Origin: Natrialba asiatica DSM 12278
GTDB lineage: Archaea > Halobacteriota > Halobacteria > Halobacteriales > Natrialbaceae
NCBI RefSeq assembly: GCF_000337555.1
Contig: NZ_AOIO01000003.1
Location: 59,636-114,821, forward strand
Reading direction: 5' to 3'
DNA: 55,186 bases
Shown: positions 1 to 9,305 of the stretch, piece after piece
Position numbering within the stretch: the first letter of the stretch is position 1
Layout: each line of letters begins with the position of its first letter
Notes under the pieces: generated by a model
What the model was told of the DNA's origin: nothing
The model's database searches: none
Seen by the model: only the letters and a program-made list of their open reading frames with translations
Program-made: the position numbers and the translations under genes

Positions 1-1
1 G

Positions 2-1093
2 ATCGTCCTCGCGTTCGGGTCGCCGGAGTACTTCCTCCTCGCCGTCCTCGGCATCTCCCTAATCACGATCGTCACGCAGGGATCGATCGTCAAGGGGCTC
101 GTCGCCGGTGCGCTCGGCTTTATGATCTCGACGATCGGCACCGCGATCCTCAGTCCGCGTCCACGCTACACGTTCGGGCAGTTCGGACTCTACAACGGGA
201 TCGACTTCGTCGCGGCGCTGATCGGGATGTTCGCGTTCGCCGAGATGATGAAGCTCGCAGCACAGAAGCAGATTTCTCAGGACGATCTCGATATCGCGGG
301 CAGCGTTCGCGAGGGAGCGAAGACGGTGTTCAAGTACCCGGTGACGACGATCAAGTCCGGACTGATCGGGATGGGAATCGGGATGATCCCCGGCTCGGGC
401 GCGACGACGTCGACGTTCGTCGCGTACGCGGAGGAGGCCCGCTCGTCGGCCAAAGACGGATCGTTCGGCGACGGGGACCCCCGCGGCGTCATCGCGCCCG
501 AGGGAGCGAACAATCCGACCGTCAGCGGCTCGCTCATTCCAACCCTGTCGTTCGGCATTCCGGGCAGCGGCTCGACGGCCGTCCTGCTCGGTGGTATCTT
601 GATGCACGGACTCCAACCGGGGCCCGTCCTCTTCGGCGAACAGCTCCACATTACGTACGCGCTGTTCATCTCGCTGTTCCTCAGCAACATCCTTATCGTC
701 GTCGTCGGCCTGACGGTGATTCCGTACGCGAGCAAGATCACGGAAATCGATACGAACCTCATCATTCCGATGGTCATCGTACTCTCGTTCGCGGGGGCGT
801 ACACGCTCAATCAGAACTGGTGGGACGTCGGCGCCGTCGTCGTGCTCGGCATCCTCGGGTTCTACATGGTCCGGTACAACTACTCGGTCATCGCGTTCGT
901 CCTCGGTATCGTTCTCGGTCCCATCGCCGAGCAAAACTTCTTCCGGTCGCTGCAGATCTCCGGCGGCGAGTACACGATCTTCGTCGATCCGGTGAACCAG
1001 CCGCTCTCGTTTCTACTCACCGTGGCAATTCTCGTCGTGCTGTTCGGTCCGTTCGTTAAGGGACGCGTCGAACGAGCCGTCAGCCGGACCTGA
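2..1093 (+). CDS. tctA: Tripartite tricarboxylate transporter permease TctA, 5' end outside window
   Basis: Large membrane subunit of a tripartite tricarboxylate transporter (TTT family), importing organic acids with a TctB partner and a periplasmic-type binding protein. The reading frame is open from base 2, so the N-terminus lies upstream and the visible 363 residues are the C-terminal part. Seen directly: many hydrophobic segments and the two glycine-rich motifs of the family, GMIPGSGATTSTFVAYAEE near base 380 and LSFGIPGSGSTAVLLGG near base 550. The substrate is not readable from sequence. The neighbouring tartrate-type dehydrogenase and glycerate kinase make a hydroxylated dicarboxylate such as tartrate plausible (inference). 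No tctB or tctC is visible downstream, so they would lie upstream of the window. Confidence 0.93.
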   Translation: MVLAFGSPEYFLLAVLGISLITIVTQGSIVKGLVAGALGFMISTIGTAILSPRPRYTFGQFGLYNGIDFVAALIGMFAFAEMMKLAAQKQISQDDLDIAGSVREGAKTVFKYPVTTIKSGLIGMGIGMIPGSGATTSTFVAYAEEARSSAKDGSFGDGDPRGVIAPEGANNPTVSGSLIPTLSFGIPGSGSTAVLLGGILMHGLQPGPVLFGEQLHITYALFISLFLSNILIVVVGLTVIPYASKITEIDTNLIIPMVIVLSFAGAYTLNQNWWDVGAVVVLGILGFYMVRYNYSVIAFVLGIVLGPIAEQNFFRSLQISGGEYTIFVDPVNQPLSFLLTVAILVVLFGPFVKGRVERAVSRT

Positions 1094-1230
1094 ACTCTTT
1101 CCGTCGCCTTCCCGTCCCCCATCGTCCGTCGTCTCGCAAGCGTTCGTGACCCGATCGGTATCGTTTCCCAACGAGCTGTCTATCGTGACCGATCCACCTC
1201 TCCGCCGCGTGGCGGACCGGCGTCGGGAGG

Positions 1231-2211
1231 TCAGGAGGATCGCAGCTGCGGCACCGGGCGACGGCTCCCGGCGAAATCCGCGATCACCGCCCCGGTCAAC
1301 TGCTCGATGACGTAGTAGGTGATGATCGCGAGGACGGCAGTCCCCGGCGCGTACTCGGCGGCGATGAGCAGGGCGATGCCGAGGTTCTTGAAACTGCCGG
1401 CGAAGAATATCGGGAGGATTCGCCGCCGGCCGAGGTCGCAGTAGCGCCCCGCGGCGTACGCCACCGCCGATCCGAGCCCAAGAATCGCGATAGAGACGGC
1501 GACTAGGTTGAGGAGGGTGCGAGCGGGAACGGCCGCAGAATCGGTGCCGGCGACGCCCGTGTAGATGATGAGCGCGATCGCAACGCCGGACCCGTACTCC
1601 GCCGTTCGATCCGAGAGCGCAGTGTCCGGAACCAGCCTTGTGAGCACCACGGCGACGCCGACGATGAGCAGGACATCGGTGAGAATCGACCGAACCGGGA
1701 CGGTCCCGTTCTGATCGGCGAGGACCAGAAGTAACAGCGGCGTCGCGATCGGTGCGAGGAGGATCGACGCGATTGAAACGATCGCAGCGAGTTGTGCGTC
1801 GCCGCGGGAGAACCGCGTCCAGACGATCGCGCTCCCCGCCGTCGTAGGGACCGCGAGCGTGATCGCGATCCCCGTGAGCGCCGCGTTCGAGAGCGCGAAG
1901 CTCGCGAGCGGAACACCGGCGAACGGAAGTAAGACGTATCCGAGACCGAGCGAGAGGGCGGCCGGCACCCCGATCGCGCTCGAGTTCACCTCGCCGAGGG
2001 AGAGTCCGCGAATGGAACCGTACACGAGGAAGATCACCAGCGGCGTCAGGAGCACGCTCGTGTACCGCTGGGGACCGGGAACCAGCAGTCCGGCGGTCGC
2101 CGAGGAGAGGACGACTAGGATGTTCTTTTGGTCAGCCAGGCGGCCGAAATCGGGGAGTACCATCTGTGTAGCCACGTCTCGACCCTCGGAACGCCGTCGG
2201 CGTCCGAGCAT
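1231..2211 (-). CDS. Bile acid:sodium symporter family membrane protein
   Basis: Polytopic membrane protein of 326 residues with about nine or ten hydrophobic segments, resembling the bile acid:sodium symporter/arsenite-carrier fold (BASS superfamily). The segment FFAGSFKNLGIALLIAAEY near residue 275 is like the conserved second core motif of that group, and GIAITLAVPTTAGSAIVW near residue 118 is like the first. The likely role is sodium-coupled uptake of an organic anion; substrate unknown. Two starts are possible. The ATG at 2211 adds a basic 16-residue leader and lies about 28 bp after a TATA-like AAATAA, so it could be leaderless. The ATG at 2163 begins closer to the usual family N-terminus. 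It faces tctA tail-to-tail and is divergent from the FAD/Fe-S gene at 2638. Confidence 0.75.
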   Translation of the reverse strand: MLGRRRRSEGRDVATQMVLPDFGRLADQKNILVVLSSATAGLLVPGPQRYTSVLLTPLVIFLVYGSIRGLSLGEVNSSAIGVPAALSLGLGYVLLPFAGVPLASFALSNAALTGIAITLAVPTTAGSAIVWTRFSRGDAQLAAIVSIASILLAPIATPLLLLVLADQNGTVPVRSILTDVLLIVGVAVVLTRLVPDTALSDRTAEYGSGVAIALIIYTGVAGTDSAAVPARTLLNLVAVSIAILGLGSAVAYAAGRYCDLGRRRILPIFFAGSFKNLGIALLIAAEYAPGTAVLAIITYYVIEQLTGAVIADFAGSRRPVPQLRSS

Positions 2212-2213
2212 CG

Positions 2214-2273
2214 CGTAGTTCGGGACACGGTGCCGGGTTATTTCGTAGTTCGGGACACGGTGCCGGGTTATTT
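2214..2273 (-). repeat. Exact 2 x 30 bp tandem duplication carrying the promoter of the 1231-2211 gene
   Basis: Two identical 30-bp units lie head to tail, 2214-2243 and 2244-2273. On the minus strand each unit begins with AAATAACCCGG. The AAATAA of the first copy (2243-2238) is 28 bp before the ATG at 2211, the usual spacing for a haloarchaeal leaderless promoter. The second copy puts the same box 30 bp further upstream, so a promoter or an operator has been duplicated. The rest of the gap to 2637 (2274-2637) shows only short GGTCGG/GGTTC-like repeats near 2282-2323 and no gene or clear promoter for the 2638 gene. Confidence 0.7.
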
Positions 2274-2637
2274 ATTCGTTGGGTCGGTCCCGAGGTCGGC
2301 CCAGTTCGGTCCGGTTCAGTCCGATCTTCCGTCGAATCGCGACGCGAAGCGGCACAACAGTTATGTGTATTCCCTGTACTAACGTGTACCACACACAGAA
2401 CGTGCAAGCAAGTAGCAAACGACCGGTAGCTACGGCAGGATCCACAAACGGCCGCGAGGTCGCATCCCCCGGTATTCAGTTCGACATCGGGTGGAAGAGC
2501 GACCGGTGGCTATCGGTTGCCGACCGACGGCGTGGATTCGCGTCTTGTGTCAGCCCCATGCGGGAGACGAATGCCGTTCTCGCTTGCACCACCGAGATGC
2601 GGGCATCCGAGACGACACCAGCATACACTGAACACAC

Positions 2638-5604
2638 ATGGCTACGAACGACCGACCGACCGACGGAGACCCAGCGATCGACAGTCGTGCGGAGTACAAC
2701 TATCGAACCGAGACAGCGGACCGCCCGGCCCTCACGGCGGCCCTCGAAGCGCGCGTCGACGGCGAAGTCCGCTTCGATGAGTACTCGCGGGAGATGTACG
2801 CGACCGACGCCAGCGCGTACGAGGTCCTGCCGATCGGCGTCGTCTATCCGACCGGGACCGACGACGTGACGACGGTGATGAGCTACTGCAGCGAGCGCGG
2901 GATTCCGGTCCTCCCGCGAGGCGGCGGGACGAGCCTGGCCGGGCAGACGGTCAACGAGGCGGTCGTCCTCGATTTCACGCGCTACATGGACGACGTGACG
3001 CGGGTGGACCCCGGTTCAGGGCGGGCCCGCGCGCAGCCGGGAGTCACGATCGGGGAACTCAACCGGACGCTCGAGCCCCACGGGCTGAAGTTCGCGCCCG
3101 ATCCGTCGACCGCCGACCGCAGCGCGCTCGGCGGGGCGATCGGGAACAACACGACCGGTGCACACTCTCTGAAGTACGGCAAGACGGACGCCTACGTCGA
3201 GGAGGCGGAAGTCGTGCTATCCGACGGAACGGTGACGACTTTCGGCGAGATTGCCGTCGACGATCTCCGCGCGAGCGCGGACCCGGACGGCGAGTTGCTC
3301 GAGCGGATCTACGGCGCGGTCGTCCGGATCATCGACGACGAAAGCGAGGCGATCGAGGCCGCCTACCCGACGCTGAAGCGAAACGTTTCGGGCTACAACC
3401 TCGACGTTTTGGTCGACGAAGCGGCGACCGGGACCGTCAACCTCGCGAGGCTACTGGTCGGGAGCGAGGGCACGCTCGGCATCGTCACCGAGGCCGAGGT
3501 ATCGCTCGAGCCGATCCCCAACACGAAGTCCGTCGCGGTGCTCTGTTACCGCAGTCTGCTCGACGCGATGGACGACGTGGACGCGATCCTGGACCACGAT
3601 CCGGCGGCCGTCGAGGTGATGGACGACGTGTTGCTCGACCTGGCTCGCGACACGGAGGAGTTCGCCGATGTCGTCGGCATCCTCCCGGAGGGGACGAGTT
3701 CGTTCTTGCTCGTCGAGTTCTACGCCGCGGACGACGCCGACCGCAGGGAGACGGTCGAGCGGCTTATCGACGACCGAGAGGGAGAACTCGCGTTCGACGC
3801 GCTGACGGCCTACGACGAGCAGCGACAGCAGCGCCTCTGGAAGATGCGGAAGGCGTCGACGCCAATTTTGCTCTCCCGGACCGGCGACGAGAAACACATC
3901 GCGTTCATCGAGGACATCGCGATTCCGCCCGAGCACCTCTCCGATTACATCGCCGACTTCCAGGCGGCTATGGAGGATCACGACACGTTCGGTAGCTTCT
4001 ATGCCCACGCCGGTCCGGGCTGTATTCACATCCGTCCCCTGGTCAACACGAAGACCACGGAGGGCGTCGAGACGATGGAGTCGATCTCGGACGACGCGAC
4101 CGATCTCGCGGTGAAATACGGCGGGAGCGTCTCCGGCGAGCACGGCGACGGCCGCGCGCGCACCCAGTGGAACCGGAAACTCTACGGCGAGCACGTCTGG
4201 CAGCTCTTTCGAGATTTAAAGACCGCGTTCGACCCGAACTGGCTGCTCAATCCGGGCACGGTCTGCGGCGACCACGACATGACCGAGCACCTCCGGTTCG
4301 GCCCGGACAGCCGGTTCGAGGCCGGGTTCGATCCGGTGCTTAACTGGGACAACGAGAACGGGTTCCAGGGCATGGTCGAACTCTGTCACGGCTGCGGCGG
4401 CTGTCGGGGTAGCCAGGCGGGCACTGGCGGCGTCATGTGTCCCACCTACCGGGCGACCCAGGAAGAGATTACGAGCACGCGGGGTCGAGCGAACATGCTC
4501 CGGCAGGCGATGACCGGGGACCTCCCGCCGGAAGAGGCGTTCAGCGACGAGTTCGTCACCGAGGTGATGGACCTTTGTGTCGGCTGTAAGGGCTGTTCGA
4601 AGGACTGTCCGAGCGAGGTCGATATGGCGAAGTTGAAAGCGGAGGTCGAACACGAGTATCACGAGCGCCACGGCGCGTCGGTGCGGGACGGGCTGTTCGC
4701 AAACATCGGCACCCTCTCGAAGCTCGGCAGCGCCACCGCGCCGCTGTCGAACTACGCGAGCAAGGTGCCCGGCGCGCGGACGGTACTGGAGAAAACGATC
4801 GGGATCGCCCGCGAGCGGTCGCTGCCAACGTTCCACCGCGAGACGTTCGTCGACTGGTTCGAATCCCGCGAGTCGCGGGTCGACCCCGACGCCGCCGAGC
4901 GCAACGTCCTGCTGTTCCCGGATGTGTACACGACCTACAACGCCCCCGAAATCGGGAAAGCAGCCGTTCGCGTGCTCGAAGCCGCCGGCGTCCACGTCGA
5001 ACTTCCAGACGGCGTGACCTCGAGCGGCCGGCCGGCCTTCTCGAAGGGATTTTTGGTCGACGCGCGCGAGCGGGCCGACCGAAACGTGAACGCGCTTGTT
5101 CCCAGGGTGCGGGACGGCTGGGACGTCGTCGTGTGCGAGCCGAGCGACGCCGTCATGTTCCAGTCGGAGTATCGGGACCTCTTGACCGGGAACGACGTCG
5201 ACGAGGTCGCCGAGAGCACCTACGGTGTCTGTGAGTACGTCGACGTTCATCGGCTCGACGAAGCCCTCGAGTTCCGGGCTGTCGGCGAGCAACTCACCTA
5301 TCACGGCCACTGCCATCAGAAGGCGACCGGCAAGGACCACCACGCTGTCGGCGTGTTACGGCGGGCGGGATACGGCGTCGATCCGCTCGACAGTAGCTGT
5401 TGCGGGATGGCCGGCTCGTTCGGCTACGAAGCCGAACACTACTCGATGAGTCGCGCCATCGGCCGGCTGCTCTTCGATCAGATCGAGGCAGGCGACGGCG
5501 ACAGCATCGTCGCGCCGGGTGCCTCCTGTCGAACACAGATCGGCGACGAGTACGACGACAACCCCCCGCACCCGGTGACGAAACTCGCCGACGCGCTCGC
5601 CTGA
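2638..5604 (+). CDS. FAD-linked oxidase fused to Fe-S and CCG domains (lactate/glycolate dehydrogenase type)
   Basis: A 988-residue fusion of a GlcD/Dld-like flavoprotein with a GlcF-like iron-sulphur part. Domain order: FAD-binding type 4 domain (about 60-210, with PRGGGTSLAGQ at 93-103), FAD-oxidase C-terminal domain (about 270-540, with HAGPGCIHIRPL and SGEHGDGRART), two 4Fe-4S motifs (CHGCGGC...CP at about 583-602 and CVGCKGCSKDCP at about 646-657), and cysteine-rich CCG domains ending in HCHQK near 890 and SCCGMAGSFGY near 919. Such proteins oxidise D-lactate, glycolate or a related 2-hydroxyacid and pass electrons to the quinone pool at the inner face of the membrane. The exact substrate cannot be read. 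A closely related paralogue lies at 10756-13752, and lactate permease LctP is near that copy. The ATG at 2638 starts immediately before the conserved region. Confidence 0.9.
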   Translation: MATNDRPTDGDPAIDSRAEYNYRTETADRPALTAALEARVDGEVRFDEYSREMYATDASAYEVLPIGVVYPTGTDDVTTVMSYCSERGIPVLPRGGGTSLAGQTVNEAVVLDFTRYMDDVTRVDPGSGRARAQPGVTIGELNRTLEPHGLKFAPDPSTADRSALGGAIGNNTTGAHSLKYGKTDAYVEEAEVVLSDGTVTTFGEIAVDDLRASADPDGELLERIYGAVVRIIDDESEAIEAAYPTLKRNVSGYNLDVLVDEAATGTVNLARLLVGSEGTLGIVTEAEVSLEPIPNTKSVAVLCYRSLLDAMDDVDAILDHDPAAVEVMDDVLLDLARDTEEFADVVGILPEGTSSFLLVEFYAADDADRRETVERLIDDREGELAFDALTAYDEQRQQRLWKMRKASTPILLSRTGDEKHIAFIEDIAIPPEHLSDYIADFQAAMEDHDTFGSFYAHAGPGCIHIRPLVNTKTTEGVETMESISDDATDLAVKYGGSVSGEHGDGRARTQWNRKLYGEHVWQLFRDLKTAFDPNWLLNPGTVCGDHDMTEHLRFGPDSRFEAGFDPVLNWDNENGFQGMVELCHGCGGCRGSQAGTGGVMCPTYRATQEEITSTRGRANMLRQAMTGDLPPEEAFSDEFVTEVMDLCVGCKGCSKDCPSEVDMAKLKAEVEHEYHERHGASVRDGLFANIGTLSKLGSATAPLSNYASKVPGARTVLEKTIGIARERSLPTFHRETFVDWFESRESRVDPDAAERNVLLFPDVYTTYNAPEIGKAAVRVLEAAGVHVELPDGVTSSGRPAFSKGFLVDARERADRNVNALVPRVRDGWDVVVCEPSDAVMFQSEYRDLLTGNDVDEVAESTYGVCEYVDVHRLDEALEFRAVGEQLTYHGHCHQKATGKDHHAVGVLRRAGYGVDPLDSSCCGMAGSFGYEAEHYSMSRAIGRLLFDQIEAGDGDSIVAPGASCRTQIGDEYDDNPPHPVTKLADALA

Positions 5605-6432
5605 TCCGGTTCTGGTGATTTCGGTCCTCTCGTCGGTCTATCCGTCGTCGACCCCGTGTCCCGACCCGCGTGCACTCGAACCCGGCGACAAACTCGTTCT
5701 CCGGAACACGATCGTCGGTGGTATCACTCCGGTCAGGACTGAGTAGCCGATGCGCTCCTCGACGGCCGAACGGACCAACTCTTCTGAGTTCCGGAGAACA
5801 CGTCGATTCGAGTTCAGCGGCTCCAGGGATACCCGTTCTGTTCCGTTCTGTGTCCCGGTTTCATCGCCCGCCGGTGTCGAGATCTGGACGGCCGACCCGA
5901 GACGTTTCATCATCCGTATCGCACCCGGTGATTGCGTCCGCTCGTCGCTCGAGGAGCCGATTTCTGCATACGAGAACATCCGAATATCCGGGATCGGATC
6001 GATTCGCAACTGTACCGTCGAACGACCGCTCGATCGACCGATTTCCGGCGACCCCGCTGTCCGCTGCGAACTGAGTCGACGATGCCCGAACGCCTCGCAA
6101 TTTCCCCGTGAATCACAGCCGGTCCCTCGCTGCGTGAACGGGAGTTCGGTCTCCGAACATTCTGAGGCAGAGAACGTCCGATTCGTGGGCAGTTTATATG
6201 GTTCGCGGAATAGAACGATCATTCGTCCGACCGGTCGAACGGGATTTACATCTGTATGGCCGTAAACGGACGCTACACGTGCATCCTCGTGATTCAGCGG
6301 TCTCGTGCGGCGTGTTCCTAAGGGATTCTGCTATGGAGAACAGGTGAGCGGCGGAGTTCTATCATCGTCGGTTACCAGCCCCCTCCCACGCTGTTTCAAT
6401 CGTCTCCATCGTTTCGACCGATCGAATCCGTT

Positions 6433-6690
6433 CATGAGAACGAACATGCCAACACCGCATCGGTGTCGTTGACGCCGATGACGGGACGGTCCCGCGCTTC
6501 CCCGATCGAACGATTCGGCCCTGTCCGCGCCCGAGAGCAACGGTTCGATCCCGTTCTCGTCCGCGACGTGTCGGTTCGTCGTCTCGCCGTCCCCCGTCTC
6601 GAACGCCCAACTCTCCTCGAAGTCGAACTTCTCGTAGCACGCGATCGTTCCGTCGGCGTCGGCGATGGTGCTGTTGGTACGGATGCATCC
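6433..6690 (-). pseudogene. Degraded glyoxalase/VOC family protein fragment
   Basis: On the minus strand, from about 6690 to 6526, one frame reads CIRTNSTIADADG then CYEKFDFEESWAFETGDGE and HVADENGIE. This is the N-terminal half of a VOC (glyoxalase/bleomycin resistance) repeat: the strand with HTCIRV-like start, the YEKFGFEE helix-strand, and the DENGIEL metal-ligand strand. A second frame from about 6485 to 6436 then reads PVIGVNDTDAVLA, which resembles the start of the second half of the domain (VGVDDVDA). The shift of frame and loss of the rest indicate a dead gene. Recognition is by motif pattern only; a protein search of both frames would settle it. Confidence 0.5.
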
Positions 6691-6813
6691 CGTGCGCGCC
6701 TTCGCACGACGATCCACGATCAAGATTGGCCGGGTCCTGGTCCGTTCGACGAACTCGGACGGCCTGTCTGCGAATCGACGCCTCTGCCCGGTACGATATT
6801 CCGTCCCATAAAC

Positions 6814-6820
6814 TTATTAT
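6814..6820 (+). promoter_or_regulatory. TATA-like box for the 6843 gene
   Basis: TTATTAT in an AT-rich patch (AAACTTATTATTTG), centred about 26 bp before the ATG at 6843. It supports a leaderless transcript beginning at or just before that ATG rather than at the upstream TTG in the same frame. Confidence 0.55.
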
Positions 6821-6842
6821 TTGTCGGACGATACCACGGTTC

Positions 6843-7898
6843 ATGGTACACGAAGTGGCGAGTATCCCGGGAGACGGTATCGGACCGGAAGTCATCGATG
6901 CGGTACAACCGGTCTTCGACGACGTCTCGGAACGGTTCGGGTTCCACCTCGAACTGGTCCGGTACGATTGGGGTTCTGAACGATATCTCGAGAGCGGTTC
7001 GATGATGCCCGACGACGGACTCGACGAACTTGCGGGCTACGACGCAATTCTGCTCGGCGCGGTCGGCCACCCCGACGTCCCCGACCACGTGACGCTGAAC
7101 AATCTTCTCCTCCCGATTCGAAAGGGTTTCGACCAGGCTATCTGTAAGCGGCCGGCGATCCTCTTCGACGGCGTCGAGAGCCCGCTCGAGGGGTATAACG
7201 GCGGCGACATCGATTTCGTCGTGTACCGCGAGAACACCGAAGGGGAGTACGCCGATATGGGCGGTCAGGAACACCCCGGCCACGGCCACGAGGTCGCGGT
7301 CCAGAGCGCGGTGTTCACGCGAACCGGGACCGAGCGGATCGTACGAGCCGCGTTCGAGGCCGCGACCGAGCGCGAGGGACGGGTGACCAGTATCACGAAA
7401 TCAAACGCGCAGGCCCACAGCATGGTATTCTGGGATCAGATCGTCGAGGACGTCTCGGCCGAGTACCCGGACGTGACGGTCGAGCGGCTGCTCGTCGACG
7501 CCGCGAGCATGGACTTTATCCGTCGACCGGAGGAGTTCGACATCGTCGTCGCGTCGAATCTCTTCGGCGACATCCTGACCGATATCGGGGCGATTATCAC
7601 CGGGAGCATGGGGCTCGCCCCGTCGGCCAACATCAACGTCTCAGGAGAGTATCCGTCCATGTTCGAGCCGGTTCACGGAAGCGCGCCCGATATCGTCGGC
7701 GACGGCGTCGCGAACCCGCTCGCAACGATTCTCTCCGCCGCGATGTTATTTGACCACCTCGGCGAAACCGAGGCCGGAGATGCGGTCTGGAGCGCCGTCA
7801 CCGATCAGCTAGCGGATTCGGACGCGCCCCGGACACCGGATCTGGGCGGGTCCGCAGCGACGGCGCAGGTGGTCGCGGATCTTCGCACCCGACTCTAA
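6843..7898 (+). CDS. Isocitrate/isopropylmalate dehydrogenase family enzyme, tartrate/D-malate dehydrogenase type
   Basis: A 351-residue NAD-dependent beta-decarboxylating dehydrogenase. Seen: the N-terminal SIPGDGIGPEVIDA, the nucleotide and substrate region with YRENTEGEY, the Lys-containing ITKSNAQAHSMVFW, VDAASMDF, SNLFGDILTDIGA with its metal-binding Asp residues, and the cofactor loop VHGSAPDIVGDGVANP. The family includes 3-isopropylmalate, homoisocitrate, D-malate and tartrate dehydrogenases. No leucine-biosynthesis genes are near, while an organic-acid transporter, a hydroxyacid dehydrogenase and glycerate kinase are, so a D-malate/tartrate dehydrogenase is the best guess (inference from context). 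Start chosen at 6843 because the protein begins right at the conserved strand and a TATA-like box lies about 26 bp upstream; an upstream TTG at 6726 would add 39 unrelated residues. Confidence 0.88.
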   Translation: MVHEVASIPGDGIGPEVIDAVQPVFDDVSERFGFHLELVRYDWGSERYLESGSMMPDDGLDELAGYDAILLGAVGHPDVPDHVTLNNLLLPIRKGFDQAICKRPAILFDGVESPLEGYNGGDIDFVVYRENTEGEYADMGGQEHPGHGHEVAVQSAVFTRTGTERIVRAAFEAATEREGRVTSITKSNAQAHSMVFWDQIVEDVSAEYPDVTVERLLVDAASMDFIRRPEEFDIVVASNLFGDILTDIGAIITGSMGLAPSANINVSGEYPSMFEPVHGSAPDIVGDGVANPLATILSAAMLFDHLGETEAGDAVWSAVTDQLADSDAPRTPDLGGSAATAQVVADLRTRL

Positions 7899-7985
7899 CG
7901 TTGATTCCGAAACGGATACTGACGAACGGCGACTCACTTCTCATACATCCGTAACATTCAATTCGATCCCTGAAGAGCAATAGGT

Positions 7986-8924
7986 ATGACCGAGCGCACG
8001 GAGCTCGACCAACTATACGTCCACGAATCGGTCGAAAACGTCATTCCCCGAGACGCGTTCGTCGATGCGTTCGACGAGGTATCGATCCCCGCCGAACTCG
8101 TCGGCGACGGTCGCGAGTACGACGCGTCCGACGCGGTAGCGACGTACGCACCGCGACCGGAGTTCCTGGACGCGGGGTGGGTCCACTGCATTCGCGCCGG
8201 CTACGACGAGTTCGATACCGACGCGTACGACGCGGCCGGCGTGGCACTCACGAACAGTTCCGGCATTCACGGCTCGACGGTCGGCGAACTCGCGCTCACC
8301 TTCATGCTCTCGCTTGCCCGTTTAGGTCACCGCTACCGCGATCACCAGAACGAGCGAAACTGGTGGGAGCCGCCGTACGATCGCCCGTTCACGATCGAGA
8401 ACGAACGCGTCTGCGTCGTCGGCCTCGGGACCATCGGCGAAGCGATCGCGACTCGCTGTGACGCCCTCGGCATGGACGTCGTCGGAGTTCGACGCTCCGA
8501 CGAACCGGTACCGGGCGTCTCCGAACTCTTCGACCCCGATCGCCTCCACGATGCGATCGAGAACGCTCGCTTCGTCGTTCTCACGGTCCCGCACACGCCG
8601 GAGACCGAGGGACTGCTGAGTGACGAGGAGTTCGCGGCGATGCGAGACGACGCCTCGGTCATCAACGTCGCTCGCGGTCCCGTCGTCGACGAGGAGGCGC
8701 TCGTCGCGGCGATCAGGAACGACCGGATCGCGGGTGCGGGACTCGACGTGTTCGAGACGGAACCGCTCCCGGACGACTCGCCCCTCTGGGACCTCGATGA
8801 AGTCATCATCTCTCCCCACAAGGGATCCGCGACGAATCGGTACCACCTCGATATCGCCGATCTAGTCGTGGAGAACGTACGGCGGTACCAATCGGGTGAT
8901 ATCCTGAAGAACCGCGTCGCCTGA
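7986..8924 (+). CDS. D-2-hydroxyacid dehydrogenase (glyoxylate/hydroxypyruvate reductase-like)
   Basis: A 312-residue member of the NAD(P)-dependent D-isomer specific 2-hydroxyacid dehydrogenases. Seen: substrate-binding half with NSSGIHGSTVGELAL near 90-104, Rossmann motif GLGTIG at 146-151, and the catalytic triad region with Arg230 in INVARGPVVDEEAL, Glu near 257-259 in LDVFETEPLP, and His278 in ISPHKGS. Such enzymes reduce hydroxypyruvate or glyoxylate to D-glycerate or glycolate. Placed 87 bp after the tartrate-type dehydrogenase and ahead of glycerate 2-kinase, it could make D-glycerate for that kinase (inference). Substrate and direction in vivo are not shown by the sequence. Confidence 0.9.
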   Translation: MTERTELDQLYVHESVENVIPRDAFVDAFDEVSIPAELVGDGREYDASDAVATYAPRPEFLDAGWVHCIRAGYDEFDTDAYDAAGVALTNSSGIHGSTVGELALTFMLSLARLGHRYRDHQNERNWWEPPYDRPFTIENERVCVVGLGTIGEAIATRCDALGMDVVGVRRSDEPVPGVSELFDPDRLHDAIENARFVVLTVPHTPETEGLLSDEEFAAMRDDASVINVARGPVVDEEALVAAIRNDRIAGAGLDVFETEPLPDDSPLWDLDEVIISPHKGSATNRYHLDIADLVVENVRRYQSGDILKNRVA

Positions 8925-9305
8925 CGGCGACGAGACCGAGTACGACCGACCTGCTCGAGATGGTGACGACGAGGTTTCCTTCCTCGTGCAGGAGTAGGCG
9001 TCTCCAGTCCATCGATGGCTCGACACGAACGCGGGACGCCGGGGGAGTACGTCAGCGAGCGGTCCCGTTTCGCGTTCGTCGATTTTATCGTCAATTCAGA
9101 TATTTTCCCACACCAACACGGATCGTAATAATATGGGAGTCACCCTCTAGTGACATGCGTTCCTATTTACCAACTTCAGGAATAAAGATACTACCGAGTG
9201 TGCCGGTACGGACCGTGTATCGACAGGTATCGGCGGCGGATCCGAAGTGTGCTCGCGATCGAACTCGTCCCGATAACCTATAAGGGAGCCGATTCATACC
9301 AACGT
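8925..9305 (+). promoter_or_regulatory. Intergenic region with TATA-like box for glycerate kinase
   Basis: No gene is seen in these 381 bases. A TATAA lies at 9279-9283, about 25 bp before the ATG at 9306, fitting a leaderless start. An AT-rich stretch near 9110-9200 precedes it. Confidence 0.5.

Larger units (their letters stand above)
5605..6842. other. Gene-poor gap of 1.2 kb
   Basis: No intact gene is convincing here. Long open frames on both strands at 5638-6265 have low-complexity Arg/Ser-rich translations typical of non-coding frames in GC-rich DNA. A TATA-like TTTATATGG at about 6192 has no obvious start behind it. The only recognisable coding trace is the degraded VOC-family sequence at 6433-6690, listed separately. 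The promoter for the next gene is at the right edge. Confidence 0.6.

Noticed and set aside
5638-6265. Long frames on both strands (194 and 171 codons) after the first FAD/Fe-S gene
   Set aside because: Translations are rich in Arg, Ser and Pro with no domain-like pattern and neither has a promoter. In GC-rich DNA such frames arise by chance.
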